Position numbers and translations under genes: made by a program | Part shown: in pieces, positions 52,722-60,349 of the stretch | How the letters are laid out: every line of letters begins with the position of its first letter | Numbering within the stretch: the first letter of the stretch is position 1 | Assembly: GCF_025907915.1 (NCBI RefSeq) | Contig: NZ_JAPAAF010000018.1 | Coordinates: forward strand, 1-64,000 | Direction: 5' to 3' | Length of the DNA stretch: 64,000 nucleotides | Source: Gaoshiqia sediminis | GTDB lineage: Bacteria; Bacteroidota; Bacteroidia; Bacteroidales; Prolixibacteraceae | The notes under the pieces: model-generated | Database searches by the model: none | What the model was told of the DNA's origin: nothing | The model's input: only the letters and a program-made list of their open reading frames with translations

Positions 52722-54517
52722 GTATCAAATTGAATCCTTTAAATGTAGAGCAGGCAAAAGCGCTGGAGCAGCTGATCAGCGGGGCAGGGCCGCAACAATT
52801 GATTTGGCTGAGCGGCTATTTTCAGGGATTGTCGGCCGGGGCATATCAGCCCGAAACAGAGGCAACTGCCCACGCCCGGTCTGTAGTGCAGGCGGTTCAG
52901 GCAGCTGCCTTAAAGCTGACTATTTTATACGGCTCGCATACCGGGCGCAGCGAAGGCCTGGCTAAAAAACTGAGAAGTTTGCTGGCTGAAAAAACGATAG
53001 CAGCTGATGTTTTTTCGATGGATGACTATAATACAAAGCAGTTGGAGCAGGAGCAAAACCTGTTGGTGATTGTCAGCACACACGGAGAAGGTGAGCCGCC
53101 GCAAATGGCCGAAGATTTTCACCGCTTCATTACCGGAAAACGTGCGCCCAAGTTGCCTAACCTGAACTTTTCGGTACTGGCCCTGGGCGACAAAAGCTAT
53201 AAGTTGTTTTGCCAAACCGGCATCGAAATCGATCATGCACTGAAAAAGGCCGGGGCACACGAGCTGTTTCCTATTGTTACCTGCGATGTGGATTATGAGG
53301 AGGATGCCACCATCTGGATGGATGCCATCCTTGAGAAACTGGCTGAACATTTGCCTGCAGCAGTGCAGCCTGTGCCTGCAGTAATAAAAGCTGAAGAGGC
53401 CGTGGTATATAATCAAAAGAACCCGTTCCGGGCAACGGTGCTGGAAAAAGTGAAGATTACCGGCCGTGATTCGGACAAGGAGGTTAATCATGTGGAGCTG
53501 TCGCTGGATGGCTCCGGGATCTCTTATCAACCGGGCGATTCGTTGGGTATTTTGGCCGACAATCCGCCGGTGCTGGTAGCACAAATCATTCAAACATTGA
53601 AACTCGACGGCCAAGCTTCGGTTGTTTTGAAAAAGAAAGAATTCACCCTGGAAAACGCCTTGCGCCACCAGTTGGAAATTACGGTGCTGAATCGGGGCGT
53701 GGTTCAACATTATGCCGAAAAAACCGCATTGCCCGGCGTACAACAACTGCTCGACGATGAAAAACTGCTCGATGAATACTTGTGGGGCCACGATGTGCTG
53801 GACTTGCTGCAGGATTTTCCGCATGAGCTAAGCGAACAGGAGCTGGCCGACCTGTTGCGACCGCTGCCTCCCCGTCTGTATTCCATTTCTTCCAGCCAGG
53901 AACTGGTGGGCGACGAAGTGCACATCACGGTTTCAACAGTAAGGTACAGCAACAAAGGGCGCGAGCGCCACGGGGCGGCTTCGACCTATCTGGCCGACCG
54001 GATTGAAGTGGACCAGGAAATTCCGGTTTACATCGAGCGGAACCCTGGCTTCCGGCTTCCCGAAAACGAGGAAACCCCGATCATCATGGTGGGCGCCGGA
54101 ACTGGCATTGCGCCATACCGCGCTTTTCTGCAACACCGCGAAGCCAACAACCTGAAAGGAAAAAGCTGGCTGTTTTTTGGTGAGCGCCATTTTCAGTCCG
54201 ACTTTTTGTACCAGCTTGAGTGGCAGAAATACCTGAAAAAAGGCCTGCTCGAAAAGATCGACCTGGCTTTTTCGCGCGATCAGGACCAAAAAATCTATGT
54301 CCAGCACCGCCTGGCCGAGCGGCAAGCCGAAATTTTTGAGTGGCTCGAAAACGGCGCCAGCTTCTATTTGTGTGGCGACATGAAATACATGGCCAAAGAT
54401 GTGCAAAAAACCTTGCTGGATATCATTCAAAACCAGGGAGGAATGACCGAAGACCAAGCCCGGGACTACTTCAAAAAGCTGAAGAAGGAAAAACGGTTCC
54501 AGGCGGACGTGTATTAA
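52718..54517 (+). CDS. cysJ: Assimilatory sulfite reductase flavoprotein subunit
   Basis: 599 residues, the NADPH-accepting flavoprotein of sulfite reductase. An N-terminal extension is followed by the flavodoxin domain (about 67-210; LYGSHTGRSEGLAKKL, VSTHGEGEPPQMAEDF, LALGDKSYKLFC), the FAD domain with connecting helices (about 225-430; PRLYSISSS) and the NADPH domain (GAGTGIAPYRAFLQHR, FFGERHFQSDF, YLCGDMKYMAKDVQ) ending in DVY. It passes electrons to cysI. An intergenic operator-like palindrome separates the two genes. Standard length. Confidence 0.96.
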   Translation: MSIKLNPLNVEQAKALEQLISGAGPQQLIWLSGYFQGLSAGAYQPETEATAHARSVVQAVQAAALKLTILYGSHTGRSEGLAKKLRSLLAEKTIAADVFSMDDYNTKQLEQEQNLLVIVSTHGEGEPPQMAEDFHRFITGKRAPKLPNLNFSVLALGDKSYKLFCQTGIEIDHALKKAGAHELFPIVTCDVDYEEDATIWMDAILEKLAEHLPAAVQPVPAVIKAEEAVVYNQKNPFRATVLEKVKITGRDSDKEVNHVELSLDGSGISYQPGDSLGILADNPPVLVAQIIQTLKLDGQASVVLKKKEFTLENALRHQLEITVLNRGVVQHYAEKTALPGVQQLLDDEKLLDEYLWGHDVLDLLQDFPHELSEQELADLLRPLPPRLYSISSSQELVGDEVHITVSTVRYSNKGRERHGAASTYLADRIEVDQEIPVYIERNPGFRLPENEETPIIMVGAGTGIAPYRAFLQHREANNLKGKSWLFFGERHFQSDFLYQLEWQKYLKKGLLEKIDLAFSRDQDQKIYVQHRLAERQAEIFEWLENGASFYLCGDMKYMAKDVQKTLLDIIQNQGGMTEDQARDYFKKLKKEKRFQADVY

Positions 54518-54555
54518 TGGTGGCATTATTTATTTCTTAAAAATTCAACAAAACA

Positions 54556-54610
54556 CCGAATCGATAAGTATAAATACTTATTTTTGATAGTACTAATACT
54601 TATCAATCGG
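54556..54610 (+). promoter_or_regulatory. Operator-like palindromes and internal promoter before cysI
   Basis: The 110-bp cysJ-cysI gap contains ATAAGTAT-AA-ATACTTAT, a perfect 18-bp palindrome (54564-54581), and a third half-site ATACTTATC (54596-54604). A larger inverted repeat pairs CCGA..GATAAGTAT (54556-54571) with ATACTTATC..TCGG (54596-54610). A -7 box TATTTTTG at 54579-54586 overlaps the palindrome's right end, though no -33 is clear. This looks like an operator-controlled internal promoter for cysI or an RNA structure; a Rrf2- or similar family regulator is possible. Confidence 0.6.
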
Positions 54611-54627
54611 TTTTAAAATCATAAACC

Positions 54628-56322
54628 ATGAGTGCGAAAATTGATTGGAGCATCCTTTCCGAGGTTGAAAAACTAAAATACGAGAGTAACTATTTACGAG
54701 GGACACTGGAACAAAGCCTGGCCGACCCGGTAACCGGGGCCATTGCAGATGGCGACACCCAATTGTCGAAGTTTCACGGCATTTACCAGCAACACGACCG
54801 CGACCTGGAAAAGGAGCGGAAACAGCAAAAGCTGGAGCCAGCCTTTTCGTTTCTCATACGGGTGCGGTTGCCCGGAGGCGCGGTGACGCCGGCCCAGTGG
54901 CTGCAAATGGACCGGCTGGCCGACGAACATGCCAACGGAACGCTTAAATTGACCACCCGTCAGGCTTTTCAGCTGCATGGGGTGATCAAAAAGAAATTGA
55001 AGCCGACCATCCAGGGTATCAACGAGGTGTTGCTCGATACCATAGCGGCTTGCGGCGATGTGAACCGGAATGTAATGTCACATGCCAATCCGGAGGAGTC
55101 CGAAATTCATGCGCAGGCATACAAACTGGCAGGCGACATTTCGGCTCATTTGCTGCCGCAAACAACGGCTTATCACGAAATCTGGCTCGACAAGAAGTTG
55201 CTGGTGGACGGCAAAAAGGATGTCGAACCGCTGTACGGCGACCGCTACCTTCCCCGGAAATTTAAGATTGGCGTGGCTGTTCCGCCTTCCAACGATGTGG
55301 ATATTTTCTCGCAGGATTTGGGCTTCATCGCCATCCAGGAAAACGGAAAGCTGGTCGGTTACAACGTGGTGGCTGGTGGCGGCTTTGGTTCTACCTTCGG
55401 CATGCCCGAAACTTACCCGCGCCTGGGCGACGTGATCGGTTTCTGCACCCCGGAGCAGGCGGTAGATGTGGCCGAAAAAATCCTGCTGGTGCAAAAAGAC
55501 AACGGGAACCGCCAAAACCGCAAGCTGGCCCGGCTGAAATATACCATCGACCGCAACGGGCTGGATTGGTTCAACGCCGAAGTGAACAAATACCTGGGCT
55601 ACGAACTGCAACCTGCCCGACCTTTTCATTTTACGCGTAACGGCGACCGGTATGGCTGGGTGAAAGGTACGAACGGAAAGTGGAACATGAACCTGTTTGT
55701 GGAAGGTGGCCGGGTAAAAGATACCGAAAGCCTGAAACTGAAGACGGCCTTACGCGAAGTGGCTCAGCAGGTGGATGCCCAATTCATTCTGACGGCCAAC
55801 CAAAACCTGATTTTGGCCAACACGACAGAAAAAGACAAGGTGAACCAGATCCTTGGCAAGTACGGTGTTTGGCCGGTGCAATTGTCGGGTTTGCGGCAAA
55901 ACTCCATCGCCTGCGTGGCGCTGAACACCTGCGGACTGGCGTTTGCCGAGGCCGAACGGTATTTGCCCACGCTCATCTCCAGGCTGGAAACCATTTTGGA
56001 CGAGTATCAGTTGCTGAAAGAAGAAATTGTGATCCGAATGACCGGCTGCCCTAACGGTTGCGGCAGGCCCTACCTGGCCGAAATCGGTTTCATTGGCAAA
56101 TCACCTGGACGCTATAATCTCTATTTGGGAGGAAATTTGAACGGTACCCGCTTGAATACCCTCTACAAAGAAACGCTTTCCGAAGAAGAAATCCTGGCCG
56201 AACTTCGCCCGATCATTGCCGATTTTGCGCAAAACCGGGCAAACAACGAAGGCTTTGGCGATTTCGTCATCCGGAAAGAATATGTGAAGGAAACAGTGCA
56301 AGGAAAAGATTTTAAACATTAA
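54628..56322 (+). CDS. cysI: Assimilatory sulfite reductase hemoprotein subunit
   Basis: 564 residues. It reduces sulfite to sulfide with six electrons from CysJ, using siroheme and a 4Fe-4S cluster. The cluster cysteines are in CVALNTC (CX5C, about residues 430-436) and TGCPNGC (CX3C, about 473-479), and the end of the family signature is NGCGRPYLAEIGFIGKSPG. Substrate-binding arginines lie in the N-terminal half, for example KLTTRQAFQLHG. It starts after its own apparent promoter and is followed 5 bp later by hemD, so siroheme synthesis and use are co-expressed. Confidence 0.96.
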   Translation: MSAKIDWSILSEVEKLKYESNYLRGTLEQSLADPVTGAIADGDTQLSKFHGIYQQHDRDLEKERKQQKLEPAFSFLIRVRLPGGAVTPAQWLQMDRLADEHANGTLKLTTRQAFQLHGVIKKKLKPTIQGINEVLLDTIAACGDVNRNVMSHANPEESEIHAQAYKLAGDISAHLLPQTTAYHEIWLDKKLLVDGKKDVEPLYGDRYLPRKFKIGVAVPPSNDVDIFSQDLGFIAIQENGKLVGYNVVAGGGFGSTFGMPETYPRLGDVIGFCTPEQAVDVAEKILLVQKDNGNRQNRKLARLKYTIDRNGLDWFNAEVNKYLGYELQPARPFHFTRNGDRYGWVKGTNGKWNMNLFVEGGRVKDTESLKLKTALREVAQQVDAQFILTANQNLILANTTEKDKVNQILGKYGVWPVQLSGLRQNSIACVALNTCGLAFAEAERYLPTLISRLETILDEYQLLKEEIVIRMTGCPNGCGRPYLAEIGFIGKSPGRYNLYLGGNLNGTRLNTLYKETLSEEEILAELRPIIADFAQNRANNEGFGDFVIRKEYVKETVQGKDFKH

Positions 56323-56327
56323 GGAAA

Positions 56328-57065
56328 ATGGAATTACCTTCAGTATTTATAGGAAGAAGTTTATCGGCAGCCACCCGCAGGTGGTTAAAAAAACAGCCGA
56401 TCCGGTTTATTGAGCACCCGTTTATCCGCATACAATTCCGCAAGCCCAACGTGGAATTTCTGGAATCGGTGAAAGACAGGGCTGCCAGTTTAGTTGTAAC
56501 CAGTTCGTACGCGGCTTATTGGCTGGTGCGTTTCCGCCGTCATTTTGGACTGCGGACGAAGCACGAGATATTTTGCCTTTCGGAGAAGCAGCGTGATATT
56601 TTGCTGAAATCGCGCATGAAGATCCACCTGGCCGCTGAGCCAACCATCCCGGCATTGGCCAGCCTGATTGCCGAACAGAACCACGGGCAGCCGGTGATTT
56701 ACCTGCGCGGCGATAAAGCGCTGAACGATTTGTACGAACGGCTTTTCACCTTTGGCATACAGGCACACGAGTTGGAAGTATATAAAAATACGCCTATCGA
56801 AAAGTGGATCAACGAGGCGTTTGACGCTTACTTGTTCTTCAGTCCCACGGCGATTGAAAACTACAAGGCATCCGGCAACTTTCCGCCGCCCAAGGCCCAG
56901 ATTATGGCGATTGGCGAAAACACGGCTATGACTGCCTGGAAAGTATTTCCGAACGCGGTCAATGTTTCGCCCGACGATGAGGAGCTGTCGTTTGTCCGAT
57001 ATTCGGTGGATCGCATCATTAAAAAGATGAATGAACCGATCCCGAAAAAGCGGGTTATCTATTAA
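56328..57065 (+). CDS. hemD: Uroporphyrinogen-III synthase
   Basis: 245 residues of the HemD family, which closes hydroxymethylbilane into uroporphyrinogen III. Two similar alpha/beta domains: residues about 5-40 plus 165-245 and residues 45-160. Family segments are LVVTSSYAAYWLVRFRRHFG, PVIYLRGDKALNDLYERLF and AYLFFSPTAIENYKASGNFP. HemD is poorly conserved in sequence, so similarity rests on these blocks and on the setting between cysI and cobA. Its product is the substrate of CobA downstream. Confidence 0.88.
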   Translation: MELPSVFIGRSLSAATRRWLKKQPIRFIEHPFIRIQFRKPNVEFLESVKDRAASLVVTSSYAAYWLVRFRRHFGLRTKHEIFCLSEKQRDILLKSRMKIHLAAEPTIPALASLIAEQNHGQPVIYLRGDKALNDLYERLFTFGIQAHELEVYKNTPIEKWINEAFDAYLFFSPTAIENYKASGNFPPPKAQIMAIGENTAMTAWKVFPNAVNVSPDDEELSFVRYSVDRIIKKMNEPIPKKRVIY

Positions 57066-57118
57066 TTGACTTAAAACCCGAAACCCGAAACTTGAAACTT
57101 GGAACTTGAAATTTGAAA
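57066..57118. repeat. Purine-rich (GAAACTTGGAACTTG)-type spacer repeat
   Basis: The spacer before the SDR-like gene reads as repeated words CCCGAAA, CTTGAAACTTGGAACTTGA and AATTTGAAAC, ending one base before the ATG. It closely resembles the block before thrC at 9250-9313. Function unknown. Confidence 0.5.
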
Positions 57119-57119
57119 C

Positions 57120-57953
57120 ATGAAACGCAAGACAATCTCCATATTAGGTTGTGGCTGGCTGGGATTACCGCTTGCCAAGGTTTTGCAGGAGGAAGGCTAT
57201 CATCTGAAAGGCTCGGTAACCACTTCATCAAAACTGTCCGAATTGCGGCAAGCCGGAATCAGTCCCTATCGGTTGGCGCTTCACCCCGGCTCGGTTGAAA
57301 TGGACGATCCATCATTTTTTGAAACCGATCTGGTTATTGTATCCATTCCTCCCCGTCGGGTCCCGGATATTGAGGAAGTATTCCCGGCGCAAATTCGTCA
57401 ACTGATCGGTTTGCTGGAGGCTCATGGGATAGGGACGGTGTTGTTTATTTCATCCACCTCGGTTTATGCCGAAACGGAAGGAACCGCCACCGAGACGGAT
57501 GAACTGTTGCCCGACAAACCTTCGGGAAGGGCTTTGGTGACTGCCGAGCATATGCTTCTGGCCAATCCGGCTTTCAAAACAACCGTGTTGCGTTTTGGCG
57601 GTTTGATCGGTGCCGACCGGAACCCGGCCCGTTTCTTAACCCGCAAGCGCGAAGCTTTGAGCGGCTCCAAACCCGTAAACCTGATCCACCGGGACGATTG
57701 CATCGGCATCATTCGTGAAATTATCAGGCAAGAGGCTTGGGGTGAAGTGTTCAATGCCTGTTGTCCGGAACATCCCACACGCAAAGAGTTTTATGAAGAG
57801 GCTGCGGCTGTTTCCGGCCTGCCCGCACCGGAATTTACCGACGAACCGGAACCGTATAAAATGGTGAACAGCACAAAGCTGGTCCGGCAACTGAACTACA
57901 GTTTTTTGTATCACAGTCCGATGGATTACCTGAAACAGCTTGCCGGAATGTAA
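57120..57953 (+). CDS. NAD(P)-binding epimerase/SDR-like protein
   Basis: 277-residue Rossmann-fold protein. The nucleotide-binding motif is SILGCGWLGLPLAK at residues 7-20, and FISSTSVYAETEG near residue 118 is the SxS..Y region of atypical short-chain dehydrogenases. It resembles YeeZ-type and NAD-dependent epimerase/dehydratase relatives of unknown substrate. It sits between hemD and cobA without obvious chemical link to siroheme. The stop codon is followed by a 21-bp tandem repeat. Confidence 0.85.
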   Translation: MKRKTISILGCGWLGLPLAKVLQEEGYHLKGSVTTSSKLSELRQAGISPYRLALHPGSVEMDDPSFFETDLVIVSIPPRRVPDIEEVFPAQIRQLIGLLEAHGIGTVLFISSTSVYAETEGTATETDELLPDKPSGRALVTAEHMLLANPAFKTTVLRFGGLIGADRNPARFLTRKREALSGSKPVNLIHRDDCIGIIREIIRQEAWGEVFNACCPEHPTRKEFYEEAAAVSGLPAPEFTDEPEPYKMVNSTKLVRQLNYSFLYHSPMDYLKQLAGM

Positions 57954-57970
57954 AAGGCACTCAGCTTGTC

Positions 57971-58190
57971 GTTAAGGAACGGTCGTTTTGTTTTAAGGAG
58001 CAGAAGATTAACGCTAAGGAATGGACAATTGATGTTAAGGAACAGGTTTTCGCCCTTAAGGAATGCATGAACGGCTTTAAGGAATGCATGAAAAGTGTTA
58101 AGGAGTGCAAGAACGGCGTTAAGGAATGCATGAAAAGTGTTAAGGAAAGGGTTTCGGCCTTTCATAAATGTATAACATGATGTAAGGAGC
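57971..58190. repeat. 21-bp phased tandem repeat
   Basis: Eleven consecutive units carry a TAAGG-like core whose T falls at 57973, 57994, 58015, 58036, 58057, 58078, 58099, 58120, 58141, (58162, degenerate) and 58183, that is every 21 bp without exception. The best unit reads GTTAAGGAATGCATGAAAA plus two bases. Both strands are open in one frame: the minus frame gives heptads of FLNTFHA/FLKAVHA type, the plus frame VKECMKS-type heptads. Neither has a convincing gene start. The last unit runs close to the cobA start at 58218. Confidence 0.85.
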
Positions 58191-58217
58191 GTGCCATCAG
58201 GCATCTGTAATAAAGAA

Positions 58218-58958
58218 ATGCAAAATAATCACCTCATATCCATTGTAGGCGCAGGCCCGGGCGACCCGGAGTTGCTGACCATTCGCGCGCTTCGCCGTAT
58301 TGAAGAGGCTAATGTAATTTTGTATGATGCCCTTCATGGCGATGAAATTTTGGAGTTGGCTGCTCCTGTTTGCCGGAAAATTTACGCCGGAAAACATTAC
58401 CAGGACGGTCAGCACCAAACCGAACGGCAGGACAACATTCATCGACAGTTGAAGGAATTTGCCCTGGCTGGGAACAAGGTAGTGCGACTGAAAGCCGGTG
58501 ATCCGTTCATTTTTGGCCGCGGCGCCGAAGAGCTGGAGTTTTGCCTTTCCGAAGGCCTGCAAGTGGAAGTGGTACCCGGCATCACGGCCGGCCTGGCAGC
58601 AGCTACCTGTTTCCACATTCCGGTTACCTTGCGGGGCGTAAATAGCATGGCGCTGTTTTATACCGGGCACAAGCGCGATGGCGGGTTCGACGATATTGAA
58701 GTGGTGGCCTCGGTGCTCAACACCCATGCCCCGGTGATGGTATATATGGGATTGAAAAGCCTGGCGTATTTGTCCGATGAACTCCGCAACCGGGGGGTGT
58801 CGCCGGAGATTCCGCTGCAAATCGTGAGCCGGGTAGGGCATCCGGATCAACAAATATTTACAACTAATTTAGGTGAAGTAGCGGAATTTCTCACTCGGAA
58901 TGACCCGCCTATGCCCTCTATGATCATTCTCGGATCGCATGCCCGTAAATTGGGTTAA
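58218..58958 (+). CDS. cobA: Uroporphyrinogen-III C-methyltransferase
   Basis: 246 residues from the ATG at 58218; an upstream GTG (58191) would start within the repeat region. SUMT-type CobA adds two methyl groups to uroporphyrinogen III to make precorrin-2. The SAM-binding start is ISIVGAGPGDPELLTIRALR; other motifs are VVRLKAGDPFIFGRGAEELE, VPGITAGLAAAT and PVMVYMGLKSL. It lacks the Met8/CysG N-terminal half, which is supplied by the gene at 52263. It finishes the siroheme cluster. Confidence 0.95.
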   Translation: MQNNHLISIVGAGPGDPELLTIRALRRIEEANVILYDALHGDEILELAAPVCRKIYAGKHYQDGQHQTERQDNIHRQLKEFALAGNKVVRLKAGDPFIFGRGAEELEFCLSEGLQVEVVPGITAGLAAATCFHIPVTLRGVNSMALFYTGHKRDGGFDDIEVVASVLNTHAPVMVYMGLKSLAYLSDELRNRGVSPEIPLQIVSRVGHPDQQIFTTNLGEVAEFLTRNDPPMPSMIILGSHARKLG

Positions 58959-58983
58959 TCCTTATTTTTATTAATTATAAATT

Positions 58984-59046
58984 ACAATTTCGGGTATAAA
59001 TTGTTATCTCTGGATAGCAAAAAATCCACTTTCCTGTTTACTTTTG
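58984..59046 (+). promoter_or_regulatory. Inverted repeat and -7 element before the AAA ATPase gene
   Basis: ACAATTT-N7-AAATTGT (58984-59004) is a perfect 7-bp inverted repeat. A -7 box TACTTTTG follows at 59039-59046, 21 nt before the ATG, with only a weak -33. The repeat is too far upstream to be a simple operator; it may be an operator at a distance or part of the cobA terminator region. Confidence 0.4.
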
Positions 59047-59067
59047 TTTGCAGAATAAAGGTGAACA

Positions 59068-60246
59068 ATGGAAAATCTGGTGCAAATACATCAAACGCTG
59101 GTGGAGAACCCACGTGAATCTATCCGGCGGGAATTGCTCGACGAGATTGATTGGTCGCAGCGGCTGATCTGCATCAAAGGTTTCCGCGGGGTTGGCAAAA
59201 CCACTTTTTTGCTGGATTTGGTAAAGGAAAAATACGCCGACGACAGATCCTGTTTGTATGTCAACCTGAACAATTTCTATTTCACCAAACGTAAAATCGT
59301 AAATTTTGCCGACGAGTTCTACAAGAAGGGCGGCAAAGTACTGATTCTCGACCAAATTCATAAATACCCCGACTGGGCCGATGAGTTGAGGATTTGTTAC
59401 GACAGTTTTCCCGAATTACAGGTCATTTTTTCGGCGTCGCCGGTGCTGCGTGTCATCGAGGGGCACGAAAACCTGCAGGGAATTGCCCAGGTGTATCACC
59501 TCGAAGGATTGTCGTTTCGCGAGTACCTGAATTTTAAAGGGTCGTTTCAGTTCCGGAAATATCAGCTGGATGAGTTGATCGCCAATCATGTGGCTATCGC
59601 CGCCGAAATCACCGAAAAAGTGAAGCCCCTCGCATATTTTAATGAGTACCTTCAAACCGGTTATTATCCATACTTTTTAAACAGCAAGTCTTTTTACAGC
59701 GAAACCCTGCTGAAACACGTCAACCTGGCGCTTGAGATCGATGTAACTTATCTGAACCAGATTGAGTTGAAGTATTTGCCAAAGCTCAGGAAACTGTTGC
59801 AAATCATTTGCAGTCAGGTACCTTTTTCGCCGAATGTAAGTAAAATAAGCACAGACGTGGAAACCTCGCGCGCTACTATTATGAATTACCTGCGGTACCT
59901 GAAAAATGCGCGCCTGATTAATTTGCTTTTTTCGAACGGGGGAGAAGACCAGCAGAAAAAACCCGACTTGGTGTATGCTCACAATACCAATATTCTGTAC
60001 GCTGTTGATCCGGAAAATATCAATAACCGAAATCTGCGCACGACGTTTTTTTACAACCAGGTCGGTTACAAATATGAAGTAAAGAGTTCGGCCCTGGCCG
60101 ATTTTAAAGTGGCTGGCAACTATCATTTTTCGATTGGCGGTAAATATACCGAGCCGTTTAATGAAAGCAGTTTCGCAGCAGCCGATATGATTGAGGAAGG
60201 GAAGGGGCACATAATTCCCTTGTGGCTGTTTGGTTTTTTATATTAG
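59068..60246 (+). CDS. AAA-family ATPase with DUF4143-like C-terminal domain
   Basis: 392 residues. Walker A is GFRGVGKT (38-45). The Walker B segment is VLILDQIHKYPDW (91-103), where relatives have Asp-Glu; Gln96 replaces the catalytic Glu. SASPVLRVIEGHENL is the sensor region. The C-terminal half (about 230-392) resembles the DUF4143 domain, ending in PD-(D/E)xK-like elements (VGYKYEVKSS, FSIGGKYT). AAAGG precedes the ATG. Family members are common in anaerobes as single genes of unknown role. The Gln suggests weakened ATP hydrolysis. Confidence 0.85.
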   Translation: MENLVQIHQTLVENPRESIRRELLDEIDWSQRLICIKGFRGVGKTTFLLDLVKEKYADDRSCLYVNLNNFYFTKRKIVNFADEFYKKGGKVLILDQIHKYPDWADELRICYDSFPELQVIFSASPVLRVIEGHENLQGIAQVYHLEGLSFREYLNFKGSFQFRKYQLDELIANHVAIAAEITEKVKPLAYFNEYLQTGYYPYFLNSKSFYSETLLKHVNLALEIDVTYLNQIELKYLPKLRKLLQIICSQVPFSPNVSKISTDVETSRATIMNYLRYLKNARLINLLFSNGGEDQQKKPDLVYAHNTNILYAVDPENINNRNLRTTFFYNQVGYKYEVKSSALADFKVAGNYHFSIGGKYTEPFNESSFAAADMIEEGKGHIIPLWLFGFLY

Positions 60247-60349
60247 TGGTTAGGGAAAAGTCAAAAGGGAGAGTTGGTGTGCTGGAATTATGAATAGGAA
60301 GAAAGATTTAACTGAGATAATATAAATTCTAAAATTAACTTGAATAGAC

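Noticed and set aside
52925-53824. 299-codon minus-strand frame opposite cysJ
   Set aside because: Antisense shadow of the flavodoxin and FAD domains; no family features.
57971-58190. CRISPR array
   Set aside because: Units are contiguous 21-bp repeats without unique spacers, and no cas genes are present.
57926-58204. Minus-strand open frame of 92 codons with heptad repeats
   Set aside because: It overlaps the SDR gene and consists almost entirely of the 21-bp tandem repeat, which is also open on the other strand. Open frames follow automatically from a repeat whose length is a multiple of three. Reported as a repeat, not a gene.
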